50,430 nucleotides of DNA from Deltaproteobacteria bacterium (GTDB lineage Bacteria > Desulfobacterota > Binatia > UBA12015). Position 1 is the first letter of the stretch. Each line of letters begins with the position of its first letter. Made by a program: the position numbers and the translations under genes. The DNA is taken from positions 1 through 50,430 of the forward strand of contig VGTG01000020.1 in assembly GCA_016874795.1 (NCBI GenBank), written 5' to 3'. A model generated the notes under the pieces. The model saw nothing but the letters and a program-made list of their open reading frames with translations. It was not told the DNA's origin and did not search any database. Below are positions 36,011 to 43,571 of the stretch, piece by piece.

Positions 36011-36664
36011 ATGGGCAAGCCGCTGCGCAGCACTCCCGAGATCAAGGAAGCCGTCCTCCGCACCGCGAAGGACCTCCTCCGCACCGGCCTCGTCGAGGGA
36101 ACCGCCGGCAACCTCTCCGCGCGGCTTCCGGACGGGAACGTCGTGATGACGCCGTCTTCGCTCGACTACGAGGAGATGCAGCTCCAGGATCTCGTCGTCG
36201 TCGACCTCGACGGCAACGTGCTCGAGGGCGAGCGCCCGCCGACGACCGAGAAGGCGCTCCACCTCGCCTGCCTGCGCCGGCACGCCGACATCCACGCGGT
36301 GATCCACTCGCACGCGATGTTCGCGACGATGTTCGCCGTGACGCACCGGCCGATCCCGTGCGTCATCGAGGAGTTCGACGTGTTCGTCGGCGGCGAGGTC
36401 CCGGTCGCCGACTACAAGCTGACGGGCAGCGACGAGCTCGGCGAGGAGGTCGCGCGCTGGGTCGGGGACCGCGGCGCGGTGCTGATGGCGAACCACGGCT
36501 TGATCACGGTCGGCACCGGCCCCGAGAACGCGATGAAGGTCGCGCAGCTCGTCGAGCGCACCGCGAAGATCATCTGGGGCGCGAAGATGCTCGGCGACCT
36601 CGTGCCGCTTCCCGACTCGACGCTCGAGCGCTTCGCGCCGATCTACAAGCTCCTGCGGAGCTAG
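36011..36664 (+). CDS. Class II aldolase/adducin-family protein (fuculose-phosphate aldolase-like)
   Basis: 217 aa. The fold is set by GTAGNLSARLPDG (phosphate-binding loop, residues 30-42), PPTTEKALH with the catalytic-type Glu80, zinc ligands in IHSHAMFAT (His99, His101) and NHGLITVG (His162). All four metal/catalytic positions of L-fuculose-1-phosphate aldolase are present, so an active zinc aldolase, or a decarboxylase/epimerase of the same family, is likely. The substrate is unknown. Its TAG stop lies within the left arm of the palindromic element that follows. Confidence 0.9.
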   Translation: MGKPLRSTPEIKEAVLRTAKDLLRTGLVEGTAGNLSARLPDGNVVMTPSSLDYEEMQLQDLVVVDLDGNVLEGERPPTTEKALHLACLRRHADIHAVIHSHAMFATMFAVTHRPIPCVIEEFDVFVGGEVPVADYKLTGSDELGEEVARWVGDRGAVLMANHGLITVGTGPENAMKVAQLVERTAKIIWGAKMLGDLVPLPDSTLERFAPIYKLLRS

Positions 36665-36845
36665 CCTGCATTTCTCACCAGATCCCTACTGCGGCGGCCG
36701 ATAGCACCGAATCTTCGCGAGCTTCTCCCTCCGGGCTCCTCGACGTACTGTTCAAGTACGTCTGCGTCGCCCTCCGGTCCGAGGCTCGCGAATCTTCGGC
36801 ACTCTCGACCGCCTCGCGACGTGATCTGGTGAGAAATGCAGGCTA
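36662..36845. repeat. 184-bp palindromic element with perfect 23-bp terminal inverted repeats
   Basis: Arms 36662-36684 and 36823-36845 are exact reverse complements (TAGCCTGCATTTCTCACCAG... and its mirror). The next 35 bases inward are an imperfect continuation (GCTCGCGA pairs exactly with TCGCGAGC), and the centre is a perfect hairpin GACGTACT (36742-36749) with AGTACGTC (36755-36762) around a 5-base loop. The first three bases of each arm are the TAG stop codons of the two convergent genes. It has the look of a MITE or large REP/BIME unit, and should also act as a bidirectional terminator. Confidence 0.9.
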
Positions 36846-37424
36846 GGCCACCGCTTCGAGGTCGGCGAGCGCCTCGCCGAGGTGCATCGCGAGGAGCGAG
36901 CCATCGGAGCCGAGGACCTCGATCACCCGGCGGTAGAACCAGATCTGCTCGTCCCGCCCAGCGTTGAAGCGCTTCCACACCTCGGGGCCCAGGCGGCGGC
37001 AGTCGTCGACGAGCTCCCGCAGGTTGTGCAGCTTGTCGCACGCCGCGATCAGGCGCACCGACGGCTCGGCGGACGCGAGCTTCGCGAGATGGCGCTCCTT
37101 GCGGGCACGCCAAGGCTCCTTCGCCGCTCCCGAGCGCGTGTCGACGACGCTGTCGCTCAGCGCGACGGCGAGCTCTGCGACGCGCGCGCCGAAGCGTCGC
37201 TCGATCTCGACGCGCGTCTCCTCGCCGCCCTGGTCCTCGATCGCGTCGTGGACGAGAGCGGCGATCGCCTCGTCCTCGTCGGCGCCGTTCTCGATCACGA
37301 GGGCCGTGACCGCGAGCAGATGGCCGACGTACGGGACGTCCTTCTGCTTGCGCGTCTGGCTCGCGTGCAGACGCGCCGCGTAGCCGAGGGCTTCATAGAA
37401 CCGATCGCCGAGACGCGGGACCAT
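36843..37424 (-). CDS. Small HD-domain protein (SpoT/MESH1-like (p)ppGpp hydrolase type)
   Basis: 193 aa. The HD core reads GYAARLHASQTRKQKDVPYVGHLLAVTALV (His of Q-x-R-K-x-x-x-x-P-Y-x-x-H), AAIALVHDAIED-like ALVHDAIED (the HD pair and ED), and LIAACDKLHNLREL (Asp and the R/N motif). This is the order of the hydrolase half of RelA/SpoT; a synthetase half is absent, so it is a small alarmone-hydrolase-like protein. It follows the alpha/beta hydrolase gene by 16 bases in the same direction, and its TAG stop lies in the right arm of the palindromic element. Confidence 0.87.
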   Translation of the reverse strand: MVPRLGDRFYEALGYAARLHASQTRKQKDVPYVGHLLAVTALVIENGADEDEAIAALVHDAIEDQGGEETRVEIERRFGARVAELAVALSDSVVDTRSGAAKEPWRARKERHLAKLASAEPSVRLIAACDKLHNLRELVDDCRRLGPEVWKRFNAGRDEQIWFYRRVIEVLGSDGSLLAMHLGEALADLEAVA

Positions 37425-37440
37425 CGCTCCGCTCGTACGC

Positions 37441-38628
37441 TCAGGCGAAGCGCTCGCGGATCCAGTCCGCGACCGTCGCCATCGCCCCCGGCCGATGCCC
37501 CTCGAGATAGTGCGGTGCGCCCCGGAGCTCCTGGTAGGTCACGTCGTCGCTGCCCGCGACGTCGCGGATCTCGCGCGCCTGGCGGAGACGGATCTCCGTG
37601 TCCGCCGTGGGATGCAGGATCAGCACGGGACAGCGGACGCGCGGCATCGTGTCCGCGAGCTTCGCGTGCGAAGAGAGGCTCGACCACGTCGAGAGCCAGC
37701 CATACGGCGTCATCACGCGCGCGAGACCGAAGCGCGAGAACCAGTTCGCCTCGAACGGATCCGGGAACGCGAAAAGCGAGCCGAGCGGCCGGTCGTCGGG
37801 CTCGATCGTCGGATCGAGGTACGCCGGATCCGCGAGCGTCCGGTAGATCGTCAAGTACGGCGTGTGCAGCCCGCGACGGCGGGCGTCGCGCCAGGCATCG
37901 CTGCCGCGCTCGAGCCCGCGGCCCGCTTCCCGCGCGGCGTCCGCGGCCGCGATCCGGGCGCGCGCGATCGCGTCGAGCTTCGCGATGCGCTCGGTCTGCG
38001 CCGTGCGATACGTCTCGAGCCAGGCGCGGTCGTAGCGCGAGGGCTCGGGCCACGGCCGCCAGCCGTTCCGCGGGTCGTACATGTCGAGCTCGGGAACGAT
38101 CGACAGCGGATCGTCCTCGTCGGCGACCGACGGATCGATCACCTGCCCCATGAAGACGCCTTCGCCGGGATGCGCCGCGACGCCGACCCACGCGTCGCCG
38201 CAGCCGGTCTCCGCCTGCGCGAGAGCCATCAGCGAGCCGCCGCCACTGTTCCCGAAGAGCACGAGGTGGCGCGCGCCGCGGCGGCGCATCTCCGCCGCCG
38301 CCGTCTCGACGTCGACGACGCACTTCTCGTGGAGGCAGTCCGCGTCGTTGTTGAGGTAGCGCGTCGAGAACCCGAGGACGGCGAAGCCTGCCGCGGCGAG
38401 GAGCGGGCACGCGTAGTGGACCGAGAAGTCCCCGCGCGGGTGCGCGAGGATCACGCCCGTGTGCCAGGGCTTCCCCGCGGGCGTCCAGAGAAGACCGCGG
38501 ACCAGCACGCCGTCGGGCGTGACGAGACGGATCTCCTCGCGCGCGAGAGCGACGCCCGGCGCGTCCTCCGTGAGGGGCCAGTAGCTCATGCCGAGGGGAC
38601 GCGGCTTCTCGAGGAGAAGGTCGGGCAT
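37441..38628 (-). CDS. Alpha/beta hydrolase
   Basis: 395 aa from ATG 38628 (longer frames run through the divergent promoter). TPDGVLVRGLLWTP, GVILAHPRGDFSVHYACPLLAAAGFAVLGFSTRY and LVLFGNSGGGSLMALAQAE place a Ser nucleophile in a GNSGGG elbow; CPVLILHPTADTEIRLRQAREI supplies the acid and APHYLEGH the His. The long inserted cap (residues about 180-290) has many Asp/Arg/Trp. It hydrolyses an ester or thioester of a bulky substrate in the cytoplasm. It starts a two-gene unit with the HD protein and faces mtgA. Confidence 0.83.
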   Translation of the reverse strand: MPDLLLEKPRPLGMSYWPLTEDAPGVALAREEIRLVTPDGVLVRGLLWTPAGKPWHTGVILAHPRGDFSVHYACPLLAAAGFAVLGFSTRYLNNDADCLHEKCVVDVETAAAEMRRRGARHLVLFGNSGGGSLMALAQAETGCGDAWVGVAAHPGEGVFMGQVIDPSVADEDDPLSIVPELDMYDPRNGWRPWPEPSRYDRAWLETYRTAQTERIAKLDAIARARIAAADAAREAGRGLERGSDAWRDARRRGLHTPYLTIYRTLADPAYLDPTIEPDDRPLGSLFAFPDPFEANWFSRFGLARVMTPYGWLSTWSSLSSHAKLADTMPRVRCPVLILHPTADTEIRLRQAREIRDVAGSDDVTYQELRGAPHYLEGHRPGAMATVADWIRERFA

Positions 38629-38707
38629 CGTGCTCGAAGTTGGGACGCGGACGGGCCGCGTGTCAATGGTCGCGGCGGAAACCCTCCGCACGTTATGCGA
38701 AGGGACG

Positions 38708-39457
38708 ATGCTCCGCGGGCTCCTCCGGATCGCGATCCTCTCGACGGCGTGGATGACGATCCTCGCCCTTCTGTCGGTCGTGGCGCTGCGCTGGGTTCCG
38801 CCGCCGACCACGAGCTTCATGATCGCCGAGCGGATCAGAGCGCCGTCGCAGAAGATCGAGTACGACTGGGTTCCGTGGTCGCAGATCTCGCCGCAGGCGG
38901 CGCTCGCGGTCGTCGCCTCCGAGGATCAGCGCTTCCCGCGCCATCGCGGCTTCGAGCTCGGCGCGACACGGCGTGCGCTCGCGCACTGGTGGCACGGCGA
39001 GAAGACGCGCGGTGCGAGCACGATCACGCAGCAGGTCGCGAAGAACCTCTTCCTCTGGCCGGGACGGAGCGCGGTGCGAAAGGTGCTCGAGGGCGCGCTC
39101 ACGGTGGTGATCGAGACGCTCTGGTCGAAGCAGCGGATCCTCGAGATCTACTTGAACGTCGCGCAGCTCGGTCCGGGGACGTTCGGCGTCGAGGCGGCGA
39201 GCCGGCGCTACTTCCGGAAGGACGCCTCGAAGCTGACCGCCTCCGAGGCAGCGCTCCTCGCGGTCGTCCTGCCGAATCCAGAACGGCTGCGCGTCGATCG
39301 CCCGTCGCCCTACGTGCTGCGGCGCCGCGCCTGGGTGCTCAAGCAGATGAACCGGCTCGGCGGGACCGCGTACCTCCGCGAGCTCGACGGGGTGGAGCGC
39401 TCTCGTCAGGCTCCGCGCGCAAAGCGCGCGGCCGAGCGGGGCGCGAGCGGGAGTTGA
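38708..39457 (+). CDS. mtgA: Monofunctional peptidoglycan glycosyltransferase
   Basis: 249 aa from ATG 38708. One membrane anchor (LLRIAILSTAWMTILALLSVVAL) is followed by the GT51 domain: VVASEDQRFPRHRGFELGATRRA with the catalytic Glu, RGASTITQQVAKNLFLWPGRS, WSKQRILEIYLNVAQLGPGTFGVEAASRRYF, and ASEAALLAVVLPNPERL. It polymerises lipid II into glycan strands on the periplasmic side. Length and domains match MtgA. Its 3' end overlaps by 52 bases with the convergent TetR gene through a repeat element. Confidence 0.93.
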   Translation: MLRGLLRIAILSTAWMTILALLSVVALRWVPPPTTSFMIAERIRAPSQKIEYDWVPWSQISPQAALAVVASEDQRFPRHRGFELGATRRALAHWWHGEKTRGASTITQQVAKNLFLWPGRSAVRKVLEGALTVVIETLWSKQRILEIYLNVAQLGPGTFGVEAASRRYFRKDASKLTASEAALLAVVLPNPERLRVDRPSPYVLRRRAWVLKQMNRLGGTAYLRELDGVERSRQAPRAKRAAERGASGS

Positions 39458-40224
39458 GAAGGCGTGGCTTTGCCGCGCCTTCGGCGAGGGGGCGGCGCCC
39501 CCTCGCTTGCGATCAACCGTGGAGAAGGCGTGGCTTTGCCACGCCTTCGGCGAGGGGGCGGCGCCCCCTCGCTGGAACCGAGGTAACGGGTGACGAGACG
39601 CACGACCTCGTCGCCGACGCGCTCGAGGTCGGGACGGTCCCCGGCGTACAGGACGAGCCGGTGCGTCAGGCCCTCGACGACCTGCACGACGAGCCGCGCC
39701 GCGAGAGCGGGATCGGCGACGTCGACCCCCGGAGTCGCGCGCAGAAGCTGCTCCACGCCCTCCGCCATCACGTTCTCCGCGCTCGCGAGCGCGCGACGGA
39801 CGCGCGGTGGAAGCGGGGCCTCCTCGAAGAGGACGCGGTGGAGCGCCGGGTCGGTGCCGTGGAGCTCGACCATCAGGTCGACGAAGCGGCGCACGAGCTC
39901 GGGAAGCGACGGTCGCTCCCTCTCGGCCGCGCGAATCGCCGCCGCGAGGCGCTCGCTGCTGTCGCGGATGTGCTCCTCGACGAGAGCCACGAGGAGCGCG
40001 TCCTTGCTCGGGAAGTACTCGTAGAGCGATCCGACCGAGACGCCGGCGCGCTCCGCGATCCGGTTCGTCGTCCCGCGCGCATAGCCTTCCGAAGCGAAAA
40101 CCCGAGCAGCCGCTTCGAGGAGCGCCGCCGTCGTCGCGCGCGAGCGCTCCTGCACCGGCTTCCGGCGCGGATTCAGACGACCGCCGCGCCGCGGCTCCGC
40201 CCGTCCTGAAACCCGAGTAGCCAA
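39406..40224 (-). CDS. TetR-family regulator with repeat-encoded C-terminal tail
   Basis: 272 aa from TTG 40224 (GAGGA about 11 bases upstream) or 249 aa from GTG 40155; no ATG precedes the fold. RKPVQERSRATTAALLEAAARVFASEGYARGTTNRIAERAGVSVGSLYEYFPSKDALL is the DNA-binding domain. A normal TetR would end near residue 217; beyond RYLG the next 55 residues come from two copies of a repeat (SEGAPPPRRRRGKATPS, twice) and then overlap the end of mtgA. It probably controls the isoprenylcysteine-methyltransferase-like gene it diverges from. Confidence 0.82.
   Translation of the reverse strand: MATRVSGRAEPRRGGRLNPRRKPVQERSRATTAALLEAAARVFASEGYARGTTNRIAERAGVSVGSLYEYFPSKDALLVALVEEHIRDSSERLAAAIRAAERERPSLPELVRRFVDLMVELHGTDPALHRVLFEEAPLPPRVRRALASAENVMAEGVEQLLRATPGVDVADPALAARLVVQVVEGLTHRLVLYAGDRPDLERVGDEVVRLVTRYLGSSEGAPPPRRRRGKATPSPRLIASEGAPPPRRRRGKATPSQLPLAPRSAARFARGA
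39456..39573. repeat. Two 52-bp direct repeats, each with two perfect hairpins
   Basis: Copies at 39456-39507 and 39522-39573 differ by one base and are separated by 14 bases. Each holds GAAGGCGTGGC-TTT-GCCACGCCTTC (11-bp stem in copy 2, one mismatch in copy 1) followed by GCGAGGGGGC-GGC-GCCCCCTCGC (10-bp stem). Copy 1 begins at the mtgA stop codon. They could terminate mtgA, but they are also translated in the TetR gene. Confidence 0.9.
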
Positions 40225-40269
40225 ATCCGAGCAATTCCTCGCATATGAGACGTGCAGGAGGAAGTGCCC

Positions 40270-40887
40270 ATGCCACGGTTTGCCATCTTCGCGTACGTCG
40301 TGTTCGCCGCTCTCGCCTTCGGTTGGCGGAGCTGGGTGCAGTATCGCCGCACCGGCTCGACCGGCTTCCGCGGGCTCTCGGGCCGGCCGGGATCGCTCGA
40401 GTGGTTCGGCGGGGTCTCGTTCGCCGTGACCTGCGTCGTCGCCGCTGCGGCGCCGGTCTGCGATCTCCTCGGGATCGTTCCGCGCTTCGCGGCGCTCGAC
40501 GGCCCGGCGTTCCGCTTCACCGGCGTCGTCCTCTTCACGGTCGGCCTCGTCGCGACGCTCTGGGCGCAGATGGCGATGGGGATCTCCTGGCGCATCGGCG
40601 TCGACCCGACCGAGGAGACGCCGCTCGTGACGCGCGGTCCGTTTCGGCTCGTCCGCAATCCGATCTTCACCGCGATGGGCCTTGCGATCGCCGGCCTCGT
40701 CTTCCTCGTGCCGAACGCCGTCAGCATCCTCGGCCTCGTGCCCCTCGTGCTCGGCCTCGAGCTGCACGTGCGGCTCGTCGAGGAGCCCTACCTCCTCGGA
40801 GTCCATGGCGAAGCCTATCGGCGTTACGCCTCCTCGACCGGGCGCTTCCTGCCGGGGCTCGGTCAGATGCACGCGGCGTCGAAGTAG
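40270..40887 (+). CDS. Isoprenylcysteine carboxyl methyltransferase (ICMT)-like membrane protein
   Basis: 205 aa. AGGAGG sits 8 bases before ATG 40270. About five hydrophobic segments precede the family motif TRGPFRLVRNPIFTAM, and the C-terminal VRLVEEPYLLGVHGEAYRRYASSTGRFLPGLG is the SAM-binding G-E-x-Y-R-x-Y helix pair found in ICMT, NnrU-related and PEMT-like proteins. It methylates a lipid or lipid-linked carboxylate/amine at the inner membrane; the substrate is unknown in bacteria without prenylated proteins. It diverges from the TetR gene with only 45 bases between, so the two are likely co-regulated. Confidence 0.85.
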   Translation: MPRFAIFAYVVFAALAFGWRSWVQYRRTGSTGFRGLSGRPGSLEWFGGVSFAVTCVVAAAAPVCDLLGIVPRFAALDGPAFRFTGVVLFTVGLVATLWAQMAMGISWRIGVDPTEETPLVTRGPFRLVRNPIFTAMGLAIAGLVFLVPNAVSILGLVPLVLGLELHVRLVEEPYLLGVHGEAYRRYASSTGRFLPGLGQMHAASK

Positions 40888-40938
40888 CCTTCGCTTCGGG
40901 GGATGGCGTATCCCGCGCTTCGCGCGTAGAGTCGGCGG

Positions 40939-41271
40939 ATGCTGAAGTGGACACGATCGCTGTGTCGGCTCGCTCCCGTGGTCTCGGTCGCGCTCGCGTG
41001 GGTGCTCGCCCTTCCCCCGCTTCGCGAGGACGGCGCGGTGCTGAGCGGCCGGCCGATCGACCAGTGGCACGTGAACGGAAAGTTCTCGACCGAGCGGGAG
41101 TGCGATCGCGTGCGTCAAGCCAAGGTCGATCAGCTCTATCGCGGCGGTGGCACCGCCGAGGTCACGCAGCAGATCGTGCTCCGGCTCACCTCGGCGAAGT
41201 GCGTGACCGAGGCCTCGATGGTGAAGCCCGAGGCGAGCCCGAGCGCGAGCGCCACTCCCGCGAGCCACTGA
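40939..41271 (+). CDS. Small exported protein, unknown
   Basis: 110 aa. An N-terminal hydrophobic segment (LCRLAPVVSVALAWVLALPPL) is either a signal peptide or anchor. The rest holds WHVNGKFSTERECDRVRQAK and SAKCVTEASM, with two cysteines, a pattern (W...F-x-T-x-x-E-C-x-x-x-R) common in short deltaproteobacterial secreted proteins of unknown role. The tail is Ala/Ser/Pro-rich. Its neighbours give no functional hint. Confidence 0.6.
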   Translation: MLKWTRSLCRLAPVVSVALAWVLALPPLREDGAVLSGRPIDQWHVNGKFSTERECDRVRQAKVDQLYRGGGTAEVTQQIVLRLTSAKCVTEASMVKPEASPSASATPASH

Positions 41272-41391
41272 CCCCGCCCGTGCGCTAGAGTCGCCACGTC
41301 GTCGCCGTCGGCCGCGGCGAGATCACGCTTCCCTGAGCGAGTCGCGGAAACGCGTCTCGCGGCTCGACCGTGGATGCGGTAAGGCCCCGCC

Positions 41392-42240
41392 ATGGCCGAC
41401 GTGAAGCGGATCACCTTCAAGACGGCTCCGGAGCGGACGGAGTGGAGCCGGCTTCTCGATACCTGGCTCGAGGCCGAGCAGATCGAGGCGCTCGACGGCG
41501 GCTGGCTGTTCGATCACTTCTATCCGATCTACGGCGATCCGACCGGCCCGTGCTTCGAGGGCTGGACGGCGCTCTCGTACCTCGCGGGACGGACGAAGCG
41601 GCTCCGCCTCGGGCTTCTCGTGACCGGGAATCCGTATCGCCATCCCTCGGTGCTCGCGAACATGGCGGCGACGTTCGACGTCTTCTCCGGCGGGCGTCTC
41701 GATCTCGGCCTCGGCGCCGGCTGGAACCAGATCGAAGCGGACGCGCTCGGGCTCGAGCTGCTGCCGATCCGCGACCGCCTGAGCCAGTTCGAAGAAGCGT
41801 GCGGCGTGGTCGACTCGCTCCTGACGAAGGAGACGACGACGTTCACGGGACGGTTCTATCGCTTGACGGACGCGCGCTGCGCGCCGAAGCCCGTGCAACG
41901 CCCTCGCCCGCCGTTCATCATCGGCGGCGTCGGCGAGAAGCGCATGCTGCGCATCTGCGCGCGCTGGGCCGACGACTGGAACTTCCCGGGCGGCTCGCCG
42001 GAGATGTTCCGGGAGAAGGTCGCGATCCTCCACCGGCACTGCGCCGAGATCGGGCGCGACCCCTCCGAGATCACGCTCTCCACGCACGTCTTCGCGGGCG
42101 ACGACCCCGCGAAGACCGCGGCCGACTCCGTCGGCTTCGCCGAGGCCGGAGCGCAGCACCTCGTCCTCTACTTCCTCTCACCCGCAGCGCCCGGTCTGCT
42201 CGGACGCACCGTCGAAGCCGTCACCGCGGCTCTGCGCTAA
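41392..42240 (+). CDS. LLM-class oxidoreductase (second copy type)
   Basis: 282 aa. RITFKTAPERTEWSRLLDTWLEAEQIEALDGGWLFDHFYP is the first barrel part, RLRLGLLVTGNPYRHPSVLANMAATFDVFSGGRLDLGLGAGWNQIEADALG carries the R-H-P and G-R-x-x-x-G-x-G-x-G-W signatures of luciferase-like monooxygenases, and RPPFIIGGVGEKRMLRICARWADDWN the C-terminal cofactor loop. Slightly shorter than the gene at 12803 and only distantly related to it. It probably uses F420 or FMN. Monocistronic. Confidence 0.87.
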   Translation: MADVKRITFKTAPERTEWSRLLDTWLEAEQIEALDGGWLFDHFYPIYGDPTGPCFEGWTALSYLAGRTKRLRLGLLVTGNPYRHPSVLANMAATFDVFSGGRLDLGLGAGWNQIEADALGLELLPIRDRLSQFEEACGVVDSLLTKETTTFTGRFYRLTDARCAPKPVQRPRPPFIIGGVGEKRMLRICARWADDWNFPGGSPEMFREKVAILHRHCAEIGRDPSEITLSTHVFAGDDPAKTAADSVGFAEAGAQHLVLYFLSPAAPGLLGRTVEAVTAALR

Positions 42241-42506
42241 AGCTAGGAACCCACGTCGCCGCCCCCAGGGCGCTCGGTTCGCGGTCGTCTTGGCTGGTCG
42301 GAAGCCGACAAGCGGCGACGAACGATCGGCGCGTCGCGGCAAGGGGTCTTCGGACGGTGCGGGTGGAGCTGCGGCGCCCTCTTCGACGGCACGTGCCGCT
42401 CGGAATCGCTGCGCGGACATCCTGGCGCCAAGCTCACCTGCACGCAAAGCTGATGCAGGGCTGCAAACCGCCCTCCTCGCGTCGCCGAATGGCAGCGGCC
42501 GACGCT

Positions 42507-42938
42507 TCAGTCCGGCTGTGCCGCAAGCCAGCCGTGGATCTCGCCGGCAAATCGCTCGAAATGCTCGGGTGCCTTGGCGAGCCCCTCGCAAACGCGCTCC
42601 GGGTCGATGCCGAGGTAGTCATGAACGAGAACGTTGCGGAAGTCGCCGAGCCCTCGCATCTCGGCGCGGAGCGCAACCGAGATCACGCCCTCGGAGGCCA
42701 GAGCCTCGAGGATTTGCTCGTAGCTCTCCGGGGTGCGGTGGAACCTCCCGGCGAGGATGTGGTTGCCGACGTCGAGTACGATCTCGCATCCGAGGTGAAG
42801 CCCACGCTCGACGAGCCATTGCAGGTCGTCGTCGGTGCGCAGTGCGTCCTCGCCTCTCGCGCGATAGCGGCGCAGTCGGCGGATGATCTCGTGGAGGCGT
42901 CGCAATCTCGCGTCGACGCTACGGCGACGCAGTGTCAC
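42507..42938 (-). CDS. hepT: HepT toxin (HEPN domain, DUF86)
   Basis: 143 aa from a GTG overlapping the mntA stop (GTGA). All-helical HEPN fold with the catalytic motif RNVLVHDY: Arg101-x4-His106-x-Tyr108. R-x4-6-H is the RNase active site of the HEPN superfamily; the following Tyr is the residue that MntA AMPylates in the characterised HepT/MntA pair. It would cleave RNA when free of antitoxin. Order (antitoxin first, toxin second) and coupling are typical. Confidence 0.92.
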   Translation of the reverse strand: MTLRRRSVDARLRRLHEIIRRLRRYRARGEDALRTDDDLQWLVERGLHLGCEIVLDVGNHILAGRFHRTPESYEQILEALASEGVISVALRAEMRGLGDFRNVLVHDYLGIDPERVCEGLAKAPEHFERFAGEIHGWLAAQPD

Positions 42939-43330
42939 AGCGGGTCGCCGTAGAGGTAGTGGTTCTGGACGCGGCGGAGGTGCTCCGTATCGCGATAGGT
43001 CCGCAATGCACGTTCCTCGGCGAGGTCCGCCCGCTCGTCGTCCCGGGCGAAGACCCGACGGCCGTCCGCGACGATCTCGAACGCAAGAACGGGGCTCGCC
43101 ACCTCGAATCGGCACACGTCGACGTCGAGACCGGTCCGCTGCGCGATCTCGCCGCCGAGGCGGTCCTCGATCGCCGGGGGCCGAGCGGCGTCCGTCAAGA
43201 TCGCGAGGTCGAGGTCGCTCCGGCGCCGCTCCTCGCCCCGCGACCGCGACCCGAAGATCCAGACCGCGACGATCGACGGCTCCGCCGCCGCGGCCCTCGC
43301 AACGATCCCCGCGATGTCGGCGAGCTCCAT
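42935..43330 (-). CDS. mntA: MntA antitoxin (minimal nucleotidyltransferase)
   Basis: 131 aa. VWIFGSRSRGEERRRSDLDLAIL contains the polymerase-beta nucleotidyltransferase signature G-S-x10-D-x-D (Gly27 Ser28, Asp39, Asp41). In the characterised type VII system MntA transfers AMP groups to a Tyr of HepT and so blocks it. The C-terminal half is longer than in the smallest MntA proteins (RADLAEERALRTYRDTEHLRRVQNHYLY). Both genes are intact, so the module looks functional. Confidence 0.92.
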   Translation of the reverse strand: MELADIAGIVARAAAAEPSIVAVWIFGSRSRGEERRRSDLDLAILTDAARPPAIEDRLGGEIAQRTGLDVDVCRFEVASPVLAFEIVADGRRVFARDDERADLAEERALRTYRDTEHLRRVQNHYLYGDPL

Positions 43331-43571
43331 CCGCGGGCCATGATAGCTCGCGATGGCCAGGGAAGACGAGCCGCTGCACTAGCCTGATTTCCAGGCGAAG
43401 AGCAGTTGATCGGGAACTCCCCCGAAGCCGCTCCTGCGAGCAACGTGCAGCAAAGGAGAAGGCTCGTGGTCGAGGGAGATTGGATGGTGCTGCACGACGC
43501 CCGCGTGGCCCGTGCTCGACGACCGGCCCGCACGGATTGGAGTCTTTACGGTCCGGGAGTAGATCTAGCGG

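Noticed and set aside
40225-40269. TetR operator between the second TetR and the ICMT-like gene
   Set aside because: Only a short CATATG-centred symmetry is present; not long enough to call.
40173-40727. 184-codon minus-strand frame with ATG near the TetR start
   Set aside because: Antisense to the ICMT-like gene and in a different frame from TetR; no domain.
42241-42506. Possible extra gene between the LLM enzyme and hepT
   Set aside because: Both strands read as low-complexity Arg/Ala/Gly frames without motif or ribosome site.
43331-43571. Possible small gene (EGDWMVLHDARVARARR...) before the isomerase
   Set aside because: No start with a ribosome site and the frame continues through the isomerase in the wrong phase.
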